Positions 43,580-52,014 of a DNA stretch of 64,000 bases are shown here, in pieces. The translations under genes were made by a program, and so were the position numbers. The notes under the pieces are model-generated. The model was not told where the DNA came from. It did no database searches and was given only the letters and a program-made list of their open reading frames with translations. This stretch comes from Variovorax sp. PBS-H4. GTDB lineage: Bacteria > Pseudomonadota > Gammaproteobacteria > Burkholderiales > Burkholderiaceae_C. Location of the stretch: the NCBI RefSeq assembly GCF_901827205.1, contig NZ_LR594675.1, positions 2,666,001 through 2,730,000 of the forward strand, in the 5' to 3' direction. Numbering within the stretch: the first letter of the stretch is position 1; every line of letters starts with the position of its first letter.

Positions 43580-43939
43580 TTAGTGGATCGCGAGCTGGGT
43601 CACATTGCTGACGGGGACCTGTTTGCCGAGCTTCAGCGTCAGGACGCCATTCTCGAGCTTGGCCTCGCTCGCGGCAGCGTCGATATCCTGCGGGAGCTCG
43701 TACGCGGCCTTGAACTTGCGCTTGGCGTCTGCCTTGCTTTCGATGCGGACGACTGCGCCTTCGATGCCGATGGTGAGGTCCTCACGCGCGAAGCCGGGGA
43801 CGTCGAGAGTCACGGTCCAGCTCTTGTCGTCCTGCTCGACGTTGAGCGAGCGGCGAGCGGCCACGGCGACGTCGGAGGCGAAGCGGTCGTATGCGTGAGG
43901 CACGAAGCGGGGGGTGCGAATGACAGGGGCGAAGAACAT
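43580..43939 (-). CDS. Hsp20/alpha-crystallin family small protein
   Basis: A 119-residue small heat-shock protein. The alpha-crystallin domain runs from about residue 30 (SLNVEQDDKSWTVTLDVPGFAREDL) to LENGVLTLKLGK. A C-terminal I-x-I/V motif is not evident, and the N-terminal arm is short, so oligomerisation may differ from classical Hsp20. It should hold unfolded proteins without ATP. ATG 43939 is preferred because AGGAG lies 9 nt upstream; the Met at 43963 has none. A strong terminator follows, so it is a single-gene unit. Confidence 0.9.
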   Translation of the reverse strand: MFFAPVIRTPRFVPHAYDRFASDVAVAARRSLNVEQDDKSWTVTLDVPGFAREDLTIGIEGAVVRIESKADAKRKFKAAYELPQDIDAAASEAKLENGVLTLKLGKQVPVSNVTQLAIH

Positions 43940-44058
43940 GAAGGGGTACTCCTGGATGAACACAATGGGGACGGGAAATGTGTGTCCCTTACACTGCGCG
44001 GCCTTTCAACAGAGTGCCGCTTGCCACCTCAATTAGGCGCAGCGGGGCGCGTTTCAAG

Positions 44059-45342
44059 ATGAGTTCTTCCAGCTTTATTTCCCGCCGCGAGGCCTTGAAT
44101 TTCGCGGCTGCGGCGCTATGCGCCGCCGCTGCGCCGGCCACGTATGCACAGCCTGCAGGGCCGATCCGGCTGGCGCTGATCGAAAGCATGAGCGGGCCGT
44201 TCGCCAACACCGGCGAGGCGGTGTTCCGCAACCTGCTCTGGGCTGTGGAGCGGGTCAACGCGCGCGGTGGCGTCAAGTTGCCGGGCGGTGCGCGATTCCT
44301 GCAGCTGGACCGCTACGACAGCAAGGGCCAGAACGAAGAGGCGCTGTCGGCGCTGCGTGCCGCGATCGACGACGGAGCGCGCATCGTGCTGCAGGGCAAT
44401 TCGTCGGCCACCGCCGCGGCATTGCTGGATGCGATCGAGAAGAACAATGAGCGCGACAACTCCCGCCGCGTGCTCTTCCTCAACTATTCGGCCGTCGATC
44501 CGGTGCTCACCAACGAGCGCTGCAGCTTCTGGCACTTCCGCTTCGATGCCCACGCCGACATGCGCGTCACCGCGCTGATGGACGTGATGAAGAACGACGC
44601 CGCGCTCAAGCGCGTCTACCTGATCGGGCAGGACTACAGCTTCGGCCAGTCGGTCCTGCGCGAGTCGAGGCGCCAGCTCGCCCAGCTGCGGCCGGACGTG
44701 CAGATCGTCGGCGAGGAACTGCATCCGATGGGAAGAGTGAAAGACTTCGCTCCTTATGCGAGCAAGATTCTTGCGAGCGGGGCGCAGGCCGTGGTCACGG
44801 GCAACTGGGGCAATGACCTCACGCTGCTGGTGAAGGCCGCGCGCGAGGCGGGTTTCAACGGCAGCTTCTACACCTTCTACGGCAACGCGCTCGGCGCTCC
44901 CGCTGCCATCGGCGATGCCGGCATCGGGCGAGTGGTCGCGGTCGCCGATTGGCTTCCCAATGTTCAGACGCGCGAATCCGAGAACTTCTACCGTGCGTTC
45001 CGCGAGCGCTTCCCCAAACCGGCTGACGACTACGTGCACATGCGGATGCAACTGCTCGTCGAGGCGCTGGCGCAGGCCCTCGAGCGCGCCGGCAGCGTCG
45101 ACACCGTCGCGGTCGCCCGGGCGCTGGAGAAGGCCGAGGTCAGCCTCGCGGGCCAGAGCGGGCGCATGCGTGCCGCCGACCACCAGTTCCAGCAGGCCCT
45201 GGTGGTGGGCGTGATGGACCGACAGGGCAATGCTGGCGTGAAGTTCGACGTCGAGGGGTCCGGCTACGGCTTCCGCGTGGTGCGCACCATTCCTGCCGAG
45301 CGCGCCGAAATGCCCACCAGTTGCAAGATGCAGCGCCCCTGA
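44059..45342 (+). CDS. Branched-chain amino acid ABC-type substrate-binding protein
   Basis: A 427-residue periplasmic LivK-like receptor (type I binding fold). The N-terminus SSFISRREALNFAAAALCAAAAPATYAQP resembles a Tat or Sec signal. Family features are IRLALIESMSGPFANTGE, VLQGNSSATAAALLDA and VYLIGQDYSFGQSVLRES. No transporter membrane or ATPase genes are adjacent, so it is an orphan receptor or serves a transporter elsewhere. The true ligand is unknown. ATG 44059 is the start that precedes the signal peptide directly. The aminotransferase gene starts 19 bp later, suggesting that amino acid uptake and transamination are linked. Confidence 0.9.
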   Translation: MSSSSFISRREALNFAAAALCAAAAPATYAQPAGPIRLALIESMSGPFANTGEAVFRNLLWAVERVNARGGVKLPGGARFLQLDRYDSKGQNEEALSALRAAIDDGARIVLQGNSSATAAALLDAIEKNNERDNSRRVLFLNYSAVDPVLTNERCSFWHFRFDAHADMRVTALMDVMKNDAALKRVYLIGQDYSFGQSVLRESRRQLAQLRPDVQIVGEELHPMGRVKDFAPYASKILASGAQAVVTGNWGNDLTLLVKAAREAGFNGSFYTFYGNALGAPAAIGDAGIGRVVAVADWLPNVQTRESENFYRAFRERFPKPADDYVHMRMQLLVEALAQALERAGSVDTVAVARALEKAEVSLAGQSGRMRAADHQFQQALVVGVMDRQGNAGVKFDVEGSGYGFRVVRTIPAERAEMPTSCKMQRP

Positions 45343-45361
45343 ACAGCAAGGAAAGACTCAG

Positions 45362-46528
45362 ATGCGCGAAGCCATCCACAATCTCGAAGCCTCCAAGATC
45401 CGCGAGGTTGCAAATGCCGGCATGGGCCGCGCCGACGTGCTGGCGTTCTGGTTCGGCGAAGGCGACGAGGTGACGCCGGAGCCGATCCGCCGTGCGGCCA
45501 TCGAGTCCTTGCAACAAGGCGAAACCTTCTATGCCCACAACCTCGGGCTGCCCGAGCTGCGCGAGGCTGTCGCGCGCTACATGAGCGGATTGCATCCGGC
45601 CATCGATGCCGGACGCATCGCCATCACCTCGGGCGGCGTGAGTGCGCTGATGCTGGCGGTACAGGCCCTGGTCGACGCCGGGGACGAGGTCGTGGCGGTC
45701 ACGCCGGTGTGGCCCAACCTGACGGCGCAGCCCGCGATACTCGGTGCGCGCCTGCGCAGCGTGCCGCTCGTGCCGGTCGAGGGGCAGTGGACGCTCGACC
45801 TGGAGGCGCTGCGTGCAGCCGTGACGCCGGCGACCCGGCTGCTGGTGATCAATGCGCCCAACAATCCGACGGGCTGGACCCTGACGCGCGACGAGCAGCA
45901 GGCGATCCTCGATCATTGCAGGCAGACGGGCACCTGGATCCTGGCCGATGAGGTCTACGAGCGCCTCTACTATGAGCCGACCTCGAATGGATGCGCGCCC
46001 AGCTTCCTCGACGTGGCGGCGCCGGGCGACCGGCTGGTGGTGGTCCACAGCTTCTCCAAGAGCTTTCTCATGACGGGCTGGCGTCTCGGCTGGCTGGTGC
46101 TGCCGCCCGCGATGGTGGAGGGCATGGGCAAGCTGATCGAGTTCAACACTTCGTGCACCAGCGTATTCACCCAGCGCGCAGGTGTGGCGGCACTCGCGCA
46201 CAGTGCGGAGATCACGCCGCGCGTGGTGGCGCACTTGAAGGCCTGCCGCGACACGCTGGTGCCCCTGCTGGCCGCGCTGCCTGGGGTCCAGGTGGCGCCG
46301 GCGCGCGGCGGCATGTACGCCTTCTTCCGTCTCGAGGGCTTCGACGATTCGCTGGCGCTGGCCAAACGCCTCGTGGCCGAGGCCGGGCTTGGCTTGGCGC
46401 CCGGCAACGCCTTCGCGCCGCAGGCGCAGGGCTGGCTGCGCTGGTGCTTTGCGTCCCAGGACCCCCAGCGGCTGGTGCTGGGCGTGGAGCGACTGCGGGG
46501 TTGGCTCGCAGCGCAAGCCCGGCCCTGA
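45362..46528 (+). CDS. PLP-dependent aminotransferase, class I/II
   Basis: A 388-residue fold-type I aminotransferase. The cofactor-binding Asn is in NAPNNPTGW, the Asp/Tyr region is ILADEVYERLYY, the Schiff-base Lys is in SFSKSFLMTGWRLGW, and a C-terminal Arg in GWLRWCFA is placed to bind the substrate carboxylate. It resembles aspartate/aromatic aminotransferases, but the substrate cannot be fixed. It follows the LivK-like receptor by 19 bp and is probably co-transcribed with it. Confidence 0.92.
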   Translation: MREAIHNLEASKIREVANAGMGRADVLAFWFGEGDEVTPEPIRRAAIESLQQGETFYAHNLGLPELREAVARYMSGLHPAIDAGRIAITSGGVSALMLAVQALVDAGDEVVAVTPVWPNLTAQPAILGARLRSVPLVPVEGQWTLDLEALRAAVTPATRLLVINAPNNPTGWTLTRDEQQAILDHCRQTGTWILADEVYERLYYEPTSNGCAPSFLDVAAPGDRLVVVHSFSKSFLMTGWRLGWLVLPPAMVEGMGKLIEFNTSCTSVFTQRAGVAALAHSAEITPRVVAHLKACRDTLVPLLAALPGVQVAPARGGMYAFFRLEGFDDSLALAKRLVAEAGLGLAPGNAFAPQAQGWLRWCFASQDPQRLVLGVERLRGWLAAQARP

Positions 46529-46543
46529 TCGGCAGCGCCGATA

Positions 46544-46549
46544 TATAAT
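46544..46549 (+). promoter_or_regulatory. -10 box of a candidate rpsO promoter
   Basis: Perfect TATAAT about 90 nt before the rpsO start codon and just after the aminotransferase stop. The -35 position (GGCCCT) is poor, so this is only a candidate. Confidence 0.45.
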
Positions 46550-46638
46550 CCCAAGGCTTTGCATGCCGCAAGGCGCACGGCGCGTGGAGTTCCACCGCTC
46601 GCCGCAAGTCAAACATCCCGGAACAGGAAAATCATCAA

Positions 46639-46905
46639 ATGATCGCAGCCTCCATCAAGGCCGAAGTTGTCAAGGACAACGCCCGCGCCGCCGACGACAC
46701 CGGCAGCCCCGAAGTGCAAGTCGCACTGCTGACCGCCCGCATCAACGAACTCACCCCGCACTTCAAGACGCATGCCAAGGACCATCATGGTCGCCGCGGC
46801 CTGCTTCGCATGGTGAGCCGCCGCCGCAAGCTGCTGGACTATCTGAAGTCCAAGGACGCCGACCGTTACACCGCGCTGATCGCCAAGCTGGGTCTGCGCA
46901 AGTAA
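46639..46905 (+). CDS. rpsO: 30S ribosomal protein S15
   Basis: An 88-residue primary 16S rRNA-binding protein. It contains the family region DTGSPEVQVALLTARI, then LTPHFKTHAKDHHGRRGLLRMVSRRRKLLDYL. AGGAAAA lies about 9 nt upstream of the ATG. It is followed by an intrinsic terminator and then pnp, the widely conserved rpsO-pnp arrangement. The 5' leader of about 85 nt may host S15 autoregulation, but no pseudoknot could be established by eye. Confidence 0.98.
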   Translation: MIAASIKAEVVKDNARAADDTGSPEVQVALLTARINELTPHFKTHAKDHHGRRGLLRMVSRRRKLLDYLKSKDADRYTALIAKLGLRK

Positions 46906-46921
46906 GCTGATTCGCATGAAG

Positions 46922-46958
46922 GAACGCCTGGGTTAGTCCGCTAGCTCAGGCGTTTTTT
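46922..46958 (+). terminator. Intrinsic terminator between rpsO and pnp
   Basis: AACGCCTG (46923-46930) pairs with CAGGCGTT (46947-46954), with an inner GTTAG/CTAGC stem, followed by a T-run. It starts 17 nt after the rpsO stop. In E. coli the equivalent terminator is partial, allowing readthrough to pnp. Confidence 0.88.
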
Positions 46959-47003
46959 ACTTCGCGAATCGAATCAGGAGTGCCGTACAGAGCGAAGCTG
47001 TGT

Positions 47004-47040
47004 CATTCCAATGGAGCTTGCCCCGAGCTTCGCTGGAATG
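47004..47040 (+). promoter_or_regulatory. pnp leader hairpin, candidate RNase III site
   Basis: CATTCCA (47004-47010) pairs with TGGAATG (47034-47040), a 2x2 internal loop follows, then GGAGCT pairs with AGCTTC (one G-U). It lies 83 nt upstream of the pnp start. A double-stranded leader element cleaved by RNase III controls pnp in E. coli; the parallel is inferred. Confidence 0.5.
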
Positions 47041-47123
47041 GCATCGTGTTCTGAAAAGCGCCCCATCCCGCGGAACCTGCGACTGCCGCAGGCCGAACCG
47101 CCCACAAGAAACAGGAGCTAGAC

Positions 47124-49406
47124 ATGAGCCTCTTCAACAAAGTCACCAAGACCTTCCAGTGGGGCGACAAGACCGTCGTCCTCGAAACCGGTGAAATTGC
47201 GCGCCAGGCCAGCGGCGCCGTCCTCGTCGACATCGAGGGCACCGTGGTACTGGCGACCGTGGTCGCTTCCAAGTCCGCCAAGCCTGGCCAGGACTTCTTT
47301 CCGCTGACGGTCGACTACATCGAGAAGACGTACGCTGCCGGCAAGATCCCGGGCAGCTTCTTCAAGCGCGAAGCCAAGCCCAGCGAACTCGAAACCCTGA
47401 CGTCGCGCCTGATCGACCGTCCGATTCGTCCGCTGTTCCCCGAAGGCTTCCTGAACGAAGTGCATGTGGTGATTCACACGCTTTCGCTCAACCCGGAGGT
47501 CGACGCCGACATCGCCGCGATGATTGGCGTTAGCGCCGCGCTCTCGATCTCCGGCGTCCCCTTCAATGGCCCCATCGGTGCCGCGCGCGTGGGCTATGTC
47601 AATGGCCAGTACGTGCTGAACCCGGGACAGACTGCGCGCAAGGATTCGCAGATGGACCTGGTCGTCGCGGGCACCGAAGCGGCCGTGTTGATGGTCGAAT
47701 CGGAAGCGCAGCAACTGAGCGAGGAAATCATGCTCGGCGGCGTGGTATTCGGCCACGAGCAGGCCGGCATTGCCATCAACGCGATCCACGAACTCGTGCG
47801 CGAAGCTGGCAAGCCCGTCTGGGACTGGCAGCCGCCGGCCGAGGACGAAGCCTTCGTTGCCAGGGTCAAGGAGCTGGCCGAGGAAAAGCTGCGCGCCGTC
47901 TACCAGATCCGCAGCAAACAAGCCCGCACCCAGGCCCTGCGCGAAGCCAACGCGAGCGTGATGGAGTCGCTCAAGGGAAGCGGCGACGCTTTCGATGCAG
48001 GCAAGGTCAGCGACTTGCTGTTCGCCATCGAATCGAAGATCGTGCGCAGCCAGATCCTGTCGGGCGAGCCCCGCATCGACGGCCGCGACACCCGTACCGT
48101 GCGCCCGATCGAGATCCGCAATGGCGTGTTGCCGCGCACCCATGGCTCGGCGCTGTTCACGCGCGGCGAGACCCAGGCGCTCGTGGTGACGACGCTGGGC
48201 ACCGAGCGCGATGCACAGCGAATCGACGCGCTGGCCGGCGAGTACGAAGACCGCTTCCTGTTCCACTACAACATGCCTCCCTTTGCCACCGGTGAAGTGG
48301 GCCGCATGGGCTCGACCAAGCGCCGCGAAGTCGGCCATGGACGGCTTGCCAAGCGCGCCCTGGTGGCGTGCCTGCCGAGCAAGGAAGAATTCCCCTACAC
48401 CATCCGCGTGGTGTCCGAGATCACCGAGTCGAACGGCTCCTCGTCGATGGCTTCGGTCTGCGGCGGCTGCCTCTCGATGATGGACGCAGGCGTGCCGATG
48501 AAGGCGCATGTGGCCGGCATCGCCATGGGCCTGATCAAGGAAGACAACCGCTTTGCGGTGCTGACCGACATCCTGGGCGACGAGGATCACCTGGGCGATA
48601 TGGACTTCAAGGTGGCCGGCACGACCAACGGCATCACCGCGCTGCAGATGGACATCAAGATCCAGGGCATCACCAAGGAGATCATGCAGGTCGCCCTGGC
48701 TCAGGCCAAGGAAGCGCGCATGCACATCCTGGGCAAGATGCAGGAAGCGATGGGCGAAGCCAAGGCCGAAGTGTCCAGCTTCGCGCCGCGCTTGTTCACG
48801 ATGAAGATCAACCCCGAGAAGATCCGCGATGTGATCGGCAAGGGCGGCTCGGTGATCCGCGCGTTGACCGAAGAGACCGGCACTCAGATCAACATCGACG
48901 AAGACGGCACCATCACCATTGCCTCTACCGATCCGGCCAAGGCCGAGGAGGCCAAGAGGCGCATCGAACAGATCACCGCTGAAGTCGAGATCGGCAAGAT
49001 CTACGAAGGCCCGGTGACCAAGATCCTGGACTTCGGCGCGCTGATCAACCTGCTCCCCGGCAAGGACGGCCTGTTGCACATCAGCCAGATCGCCCACGAG
49101 CGCGTGGAGAAGGTGACCGACTACCTCAGCGAAGGCCAGATCGTGAAGGTCAAGGTGCTGGAGACGGACGACAAGGGTCGCGTCAAGCTGTCGATGAAGG
49201 CGCTTGCGGAGCGTCCGGCCGGCATGGAGTTCAGCGAGCGTCCGCCGCGCGAGGAGCGCGGCGAGCGTCGCGAGCGCGGCGATCGTCCGCCTCGCGGCGA
49301 GCGCGCACCGCGTCACGACACCGGCGAGCCGGCAGGCGAGCAGGCGGTGGCGGTCGAGCAGGACCCGCGTCCGCAAGAGCCCACCGGTGGAGACCGCCAG
49401 GTTTGA
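47124..49406 (+). CDS. pnp: Polyribonucleotide nucleotidyltransferase (PNPase)
   Basis: A 760-residue exoribonuclease that degrades RNA 3'-5' with phosphate. Two RNase PH-like domains (about residues 1-215 and 310-540), the catalytic region around GGVVFGHEQ and FHYNMPPFATGE, a KH domain (MKINPEKIRDVIGKGGSVIRALTEETG) and an S1 domain (GKIYEGPVTKILDFGALINLLPGKDGLLHISQI) are in the usual order. The last ~50 residues are Arg/Glu/Pro-rich and probably disordered, perhaps for RNase E or RNA contact. GGAGCTAGAC precedes the ATG. A very long frame on the opposite strand is spurious. Confidence 0.98.
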   Translation: MSLFNKVTKTFQWGDKTVVLETGEIARQASGAVLVDIEGTVVLATVVASKSAKPGQDFFPLTVDYIEKTYAAGKIPGSFFKREAKPSELETLTSRLIDRPIRPLFPEGFLNEVHVVIHTLSLNPEVDADIAAMIGVSAALSISGVPFNGPIGAARVGYVNGQYVLNPGQTARKDSQMDLVVAGTEAAVLMVESEAQQLSEEIMLGGVVFGHEQAGIAINAIHELVREAGKPVWDWQPPAEDEAFVARVKELAEEKLRAVYQIRSKQARTQALREANASVMESLKGSGDAFDAGKVSDLLFAIESKIVRSQILSGEPRIDGRDTRTVRPIEIRNGVLPRTHGSALFTRGETQALVVTTLGTERDAQRIDALAGEYEDRFLFHYNMPPFATGEVGRMGSTKRREVGHGRLAKRALVACLPSKEEFPYTIRVVSEITESNGSSSMASVCGGCLSMMDAGVPMKAHVAGIAMGLIKEDNRFAVLTDILGDEDHLGDMDFKVAGTTNGITALQMDIKIQGITKEIMQVALAQAKEARMHILGKMQEAMGEAKAEVSSFAPRLFTMKINPEKIRDVIGKGGSVIRALTEETGTQINIDEDGTITIASTDPAKAEEAKRRIEQITAEVEIGKIYEGPVTKILDFGALINLLPGKDGLLHISQIAHERVEKVTDYLSEGQIVKVKVLETDDKGRVKLSMKALAERPAGMEFSERPPREERGERRERGDRPPRGERAPRHDTGEPAGEQAVAVEQDPRPQEPTGGDRQV

Positions 49407-49446
49407 GAGGCGAGGGCGGTGACACTGTTGCCGTCGTTCAATCCTG

Positions 49447-49471
49447 CGCCCGCTTCCAGAGGCGGGCGTTT
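49447..49471 (+). terminator. Possible terminator after pnp
   Basis: CGCCCGC (49447-49453) pairs with GCGGGCG (49462-49468) across 8 nt, followed only by TTTC. It lies 40 nt after pnp and 15 nt before the quinone oxidoreductase start. A weak U-tract makes termination partial at best. Confidence 0.45.
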
Positions 49472-49485
49472 CAGCCGAGAAAAGC

Positions 49486-50484
49486 ATGAAAGCCATTGAA
49501 ATCACTTCCTTCGGTGCACCCGAGGTGCTGCGCATGGCCGACCGGCCTGCGCCTGCCGCCGGTGCGGGCGAACTGCTGATCCGCGTGGCCGCCAGCGGCG
49601 TCAACCGGCCCGATGTGCTGCAGCGCACCGGCAACTATCCGGTGCCGCCGGGCGCTTCGGACCTGCCGGGCCTCGAGGTGGCCGGTGAGATCGTCTCAGG
49701 CGATGCCGCGGCCATGAAAGAGGCCGGGCTTGCGATCGGCGATCGCGTGTGTGCGCTGGTCGCGGGCGGCGGCTACGCCGAGCTCTGCGTCGCGCCCGTC
49801 GCGCAGTGCCTTCCGGTGCCCAAAGGTTGGAGCGATGTCGAAGCGGCTTCGCTGCCAGAGACCTTCTTCACGGTCTGGAGCAACGTGTTCGACCGGGGTC
49901 GCCTGCAAAAGGGCGAGACCTTGCTGATCCAGGGCGGGACCAGCGGCATCGGCGTGACTGCCATCCAACTCGGCAAGGCGCTCGGCGCCACCGTGATCGC
50001 AACGGCGGGCAGCGACGAGAAGTGCGAGGCCTGCCGCAAACTCGGCGCCGACCATGCGATCAACTACAAGACCGCCGACTTCGCCGAGGAGGCCAAGCGC
50101 CTGACCGGTGGCAAGGGCGTCGATGTCATCCTCGACATGGTGGCCGGGGGTTACGTTGCGCGCGAAATCGAATGCCTGGCCGAGGACGGCCGGCTGGTGA
50201 TCATCGCGGTGCAGGGCGGCACCAAGAGCGAATTTAACGCGGGCCTTGTGCTGCGTCGCCGCCTTACCGTCACCGGTTCGACGCTGCGGCCGCGGCCTGT
50301 TGCGTTCAAGGGCGCGATCGCCAGATCCTTGCGCGAGAAAGTGTGGCCGTTGCTCCAGAGCGGCGCCGTCAAGCCTGTGGTTCACAGCGTGTTCCCGGCG
50401 CAAGGAGAGCCCAGCGGTGCGGCGCAAGCTCATGTACTCATGGAATCCAATCAGCACATCGGCAAGATCGTGCTGACCTGGTGA
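49486..50484 (+). CDS. NAD(P)H-quinone oxidoreductase, PIG3/QOR family
   Basis: A 332-residue zinc-independent medium-chain dehydrogenase/reductase. The N-terminal GroES-like part has AASGVNRPDVLQRTGNYPVPPG and LPGLEVAGEIV. The NADPH-binding motif is GGTSGIGVTAIQLGKALGA, and the family segment LVIIAVQGGTKSEFN follows. It likely reduces quinones by one or two electrons. It starts 80 bp after pnp and 13 bp before tpiA, so it is part of a run leading to secG. Confidence 0.93.
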   Translation: MKAIEITSFGAPEVLRMADRPAPAAGAGELLIRVAASGVNRPDVLQRTGNYPVPPGASDLPGLEVAGEIVSGDAAAMKEAGLAIGDRVCALVAGGGYAELCVAPVAQCLPVPKGWSDVEAASLPETFFTVWSNVFDRGRLQKGETLLIQGGTSGIGVTAIQLGKALGATVIATAGSDEKCEACRKLGADHAINYKTADFAEEAKRLTGGKGVDVILDMVAGGYVAREIECLAEDGRLVIIAVQGGTKSEFNAGLVLRRRLTVTGSTLRPRPVAFKGAIARSLREKVWPLLQSGAVKPVVHSVFPAQGEPSGAAQAHVLMESNQHIGKIVLTW

Positions 50485-50497
50485 ACGAGGACAAGAT

Positions 50498-51247
50498 ATG
50501 ACGAAGAAGAAGCTCATCGCCGGCAACTGGAAGATGAATGGAAGCCTGGCTGCCAACGAGTCGTTGGTGAAGGCACTGCTGCAGGACGTGGGCACGCCGG
50601 ATTGCGAGGTCGCGGTGTGCGTGCCGGCGCCTTACCTGGCGCAGATGCAGGCGCTGCTGGCCGGCTCTCCGATCGCGCTCGGCGCGCAGGACCTGTCGGC
50701 CCAACAGCAGGGCGCATTCACAGGCGAACAATCCGCCACGATGCTCAAGGACTTCGGCGTTCGGTACGCCATCGTGGGTCATTCGGAGCGCCGCCAGTAC
50801 CACGGCGAGACGGATGAAGCGGTGGCAGCCAAGGCCGCTGCCGCACTGGCGAACGGCATCACGCCCATCGTATGCGTCGGTGAGACGCTGGCGCAGCGCG
50901 AGTCGGCCCATACCGAGGAGGTCGTGAAGCGGCAGCTCGCGGCGGTCATCCATGTCAACGGCCATTGCATCAGCGAGATCGTGGTGGCGTACGAGCCGGT
51001 GTGGGCCATCGGCACTGGCAAAACCGCCACGCCAGAGCAGGCGCAGTCGGTGCACGCACTGCTGCGTGCGCAACTGCACCATGCGGCCAACGAACATGCC
51101 GCGGGCATCCACATTCTGTACGGCGGCAGCATGAATGCCGCCAATGCGGCCGAGTTGCTGGCCCAGCCGGACATCGACGGCGGGCTGATCGGCGGCGCAT
51201 CACTCAAGGCCCCCGATTTCTTGCAGATCATTGCTGCGGCGCGCTGA
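50498..51247 (+). CDS. tpiA: Triosephosphate isomerase
   Basis: A 249-residue TIM-barrel enzyme interconverting dihydroxyacetone phosphate and glyceraldehyde-3-phosphate. Substrate Lys is in AGNWKMNG, the electrophilic His in IVGHSERR, the catalytic Glu in YEPVWAIGTG with the following flexible loop, and the phosphate-binding GGS in LYGGSMNAAN. GAGGACAAGAT precedes the ATG. The tpiA-secG pairing is common in proteobacteria. Confidence 0.97.
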   Translation: MTKKKLIAGNWKMNGSLAANESLVKALLQDVGTPDCEVAVCVPAPYLAQMQALLAGSPIALGAQDLSAQQQGAFTGEQSATMLKDFGVRYAIVGHSERRQYHGETDEAVAAKAAAALANGITPIVCVGETLAQRESAHTEEVVKRQLAAVIHVNGHCISEIVVAYEPVWAIGTGKTATPEQAQSVHALLRAQLHHAANEHAAGIHILYGGSMNAANAAELLAQPDIDGGLIGGASLKAPDFLQIIAAAR

Positions 51248-51286
51248 AAGCGGCACCGCCGAGAACGAATTTAGGAGTTAGAACGA

Positions 51287-51709
51287 ATGAACGTGGTCCT
51301 CAACATCCTCGTGGGCGTGCAGATGCTCGCAGCGCTCGCGATGATCGGGCTGATCCTGATCCAGCACGGCAAGGGCGCCGACATGGGTGCCGCATTCGGC
51401 AGCGGCAGCGCAGGGAGCCTGTTCGGTGCGAGCGGAAGCGCGAACTTCCTGTCGCGCACCACCGGTGTGCTGGCTGCGGTCTTCTTCGCGTGCACCCTGC
51501 TGCTGGCCTACTTCAGCCATGCGCGCCCAACCGGCGGGGGCAGCTTGCTCGAACGGGCCGCCGTCGGCGCGCCAGCACCGGCACCCGCGCCTGCAGCATC
51601 GGGGCCGGCCTCGCAGATTCCGTCAGGCAACGCGCAGGTCGCGCCGGCCGCCGGTGCACCGGCGCCGGCAACGCCGGCCTCAGGCGCTACACAGATCCCG
51701 ACCAAGTGA
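51287..51709 (+). CDS. secG: Preprotein translocase subunit SecG
   Basis: A 140-residue inner-membrane protein with two membrane helices (about residues 3-22 and 55-75) joined by the conserved loop KGADMGAAFGSGSAGSLFGASGSANFLSRTT. It aids SecYE-driven protein export. The C-terminus beyond residue 80 is an Ala/Pro-rich tail longer than in E. coli SecG and is typical of this lineage. AGGAG lies 9 nt upstream. tRNA-Leu and the nuo operon follow. Confidence 0.96.
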   Translation: MNVVLNILVGVQMLAALAMIGLILIQHGKGADMGAAFGSGSAGSLFGASGSANFLSRTTGVLAAVFFACTLLLAYFSHARPTGGGSLLERAAVGAPAPAPAPAASGPASQIPSGNAQVAPAAGAPAPATPASGATQIPTK

Positions 51710-51758
51710 GCCTGAACCCTGACTCTTCGGGTCGCACAGGTCGCAGGGCCGGAATCAC

Positions 51759-51793
51759 AGCCGTTTTCAGTAAGCCGCCAAAAGAAAACGGCT
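51759..51793 (+). terminator. Stem-loop after secG, possible terminator
   Basis: Perfect arms AGCCGTTTTC / GAAAACGGCT with a 15-nt loop, 49 nt after the secG stop. No U-run follows (CCGTTTCAGG), so it may be a weak terminator or a processing/stability hairpin separating the secG and tRNA-nuo transcripts. Confidence 0.45.
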
Positions 51794-51873
51794 CCGTTTC
51801 AGGGTAAACTCTAAAGCTGTCCGGGAAGCCAAAACCTAACAGGTTCCTCATGCCATCCGGACATGCAAACACC

Positions 51874-51958
51874 GCCGTCGTGGTGAAATTGGTAGACACG
51901 CTATCTTGAGGGGGTAGTGGCGAAAGCTGTGCGAGTTCGAGTCTCGCCGACGGCACCA
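51874..51958 (+). tRNA. tRNA-Leu(GAG)
   Basis: An 85-nt leucine tRNA with encoded CCA. The acceptor stem is GCCGTCG/CGACGGC, the anticodon stem CTATC/GGTAG holds loop TTGAGGG with anticodon GAG (reads CUC/CUU), a long class II variable arm follows, and the T-arm is GCGAG-TTCGAGT-CTCGC. It lies directly upstream of the nuo operon, a common position in Burkholderiales. Confidence 0.97.
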
Positions 51959-51963
51959 AATCT

Positions 51964-51995
51964 CGCCGACAGGAAGCTTCATCTTCCTGTCGGCG
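51964..51995 (+). promoter_or_regulatory. Strong hairpin between tRNA-Leu and nuoA
   Basis: A perfect 13-bp stem CGCCGACAGGAAG / CTTCCTGTCGGCG with a 6-nt loop (CTTCAT). Its left arm begins inside a 10-nt direct repeat of the tRNA 3' end (TCTCGCCGAC at 51942 and 51961). No U-run follows; it ends 19 nt before nuoA. It may aid tRNA 3' processing or protect nuo mRNA. Confidence 0.55.
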
Positions 51996-52014
51996 TTAAG
52001 CGGTAAAGACCCCG

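Noticed and set aside
43940..44058. Possible sigma-32 heat-shock promoter before hsp20
   Set aside because: A CCCCATTG-like -10 is present on the minus strand, but the nearest TTGAAA is 33 nt away, too far for a working promoter.
47118..49634. 838-codon open frame on the minus strand
   Set aside because: It lies wholly opposite pnp and its neighbour. High GC with third-position bias keeps this antisense frame open; the product has no recognisable domain.
51805..51810. TAAACT as a -10 box for tRNA-Leu
   Set aside because: No acceptable -35 was found at 16-18 nt spacing, so the tRNA promoter remains unidentified.
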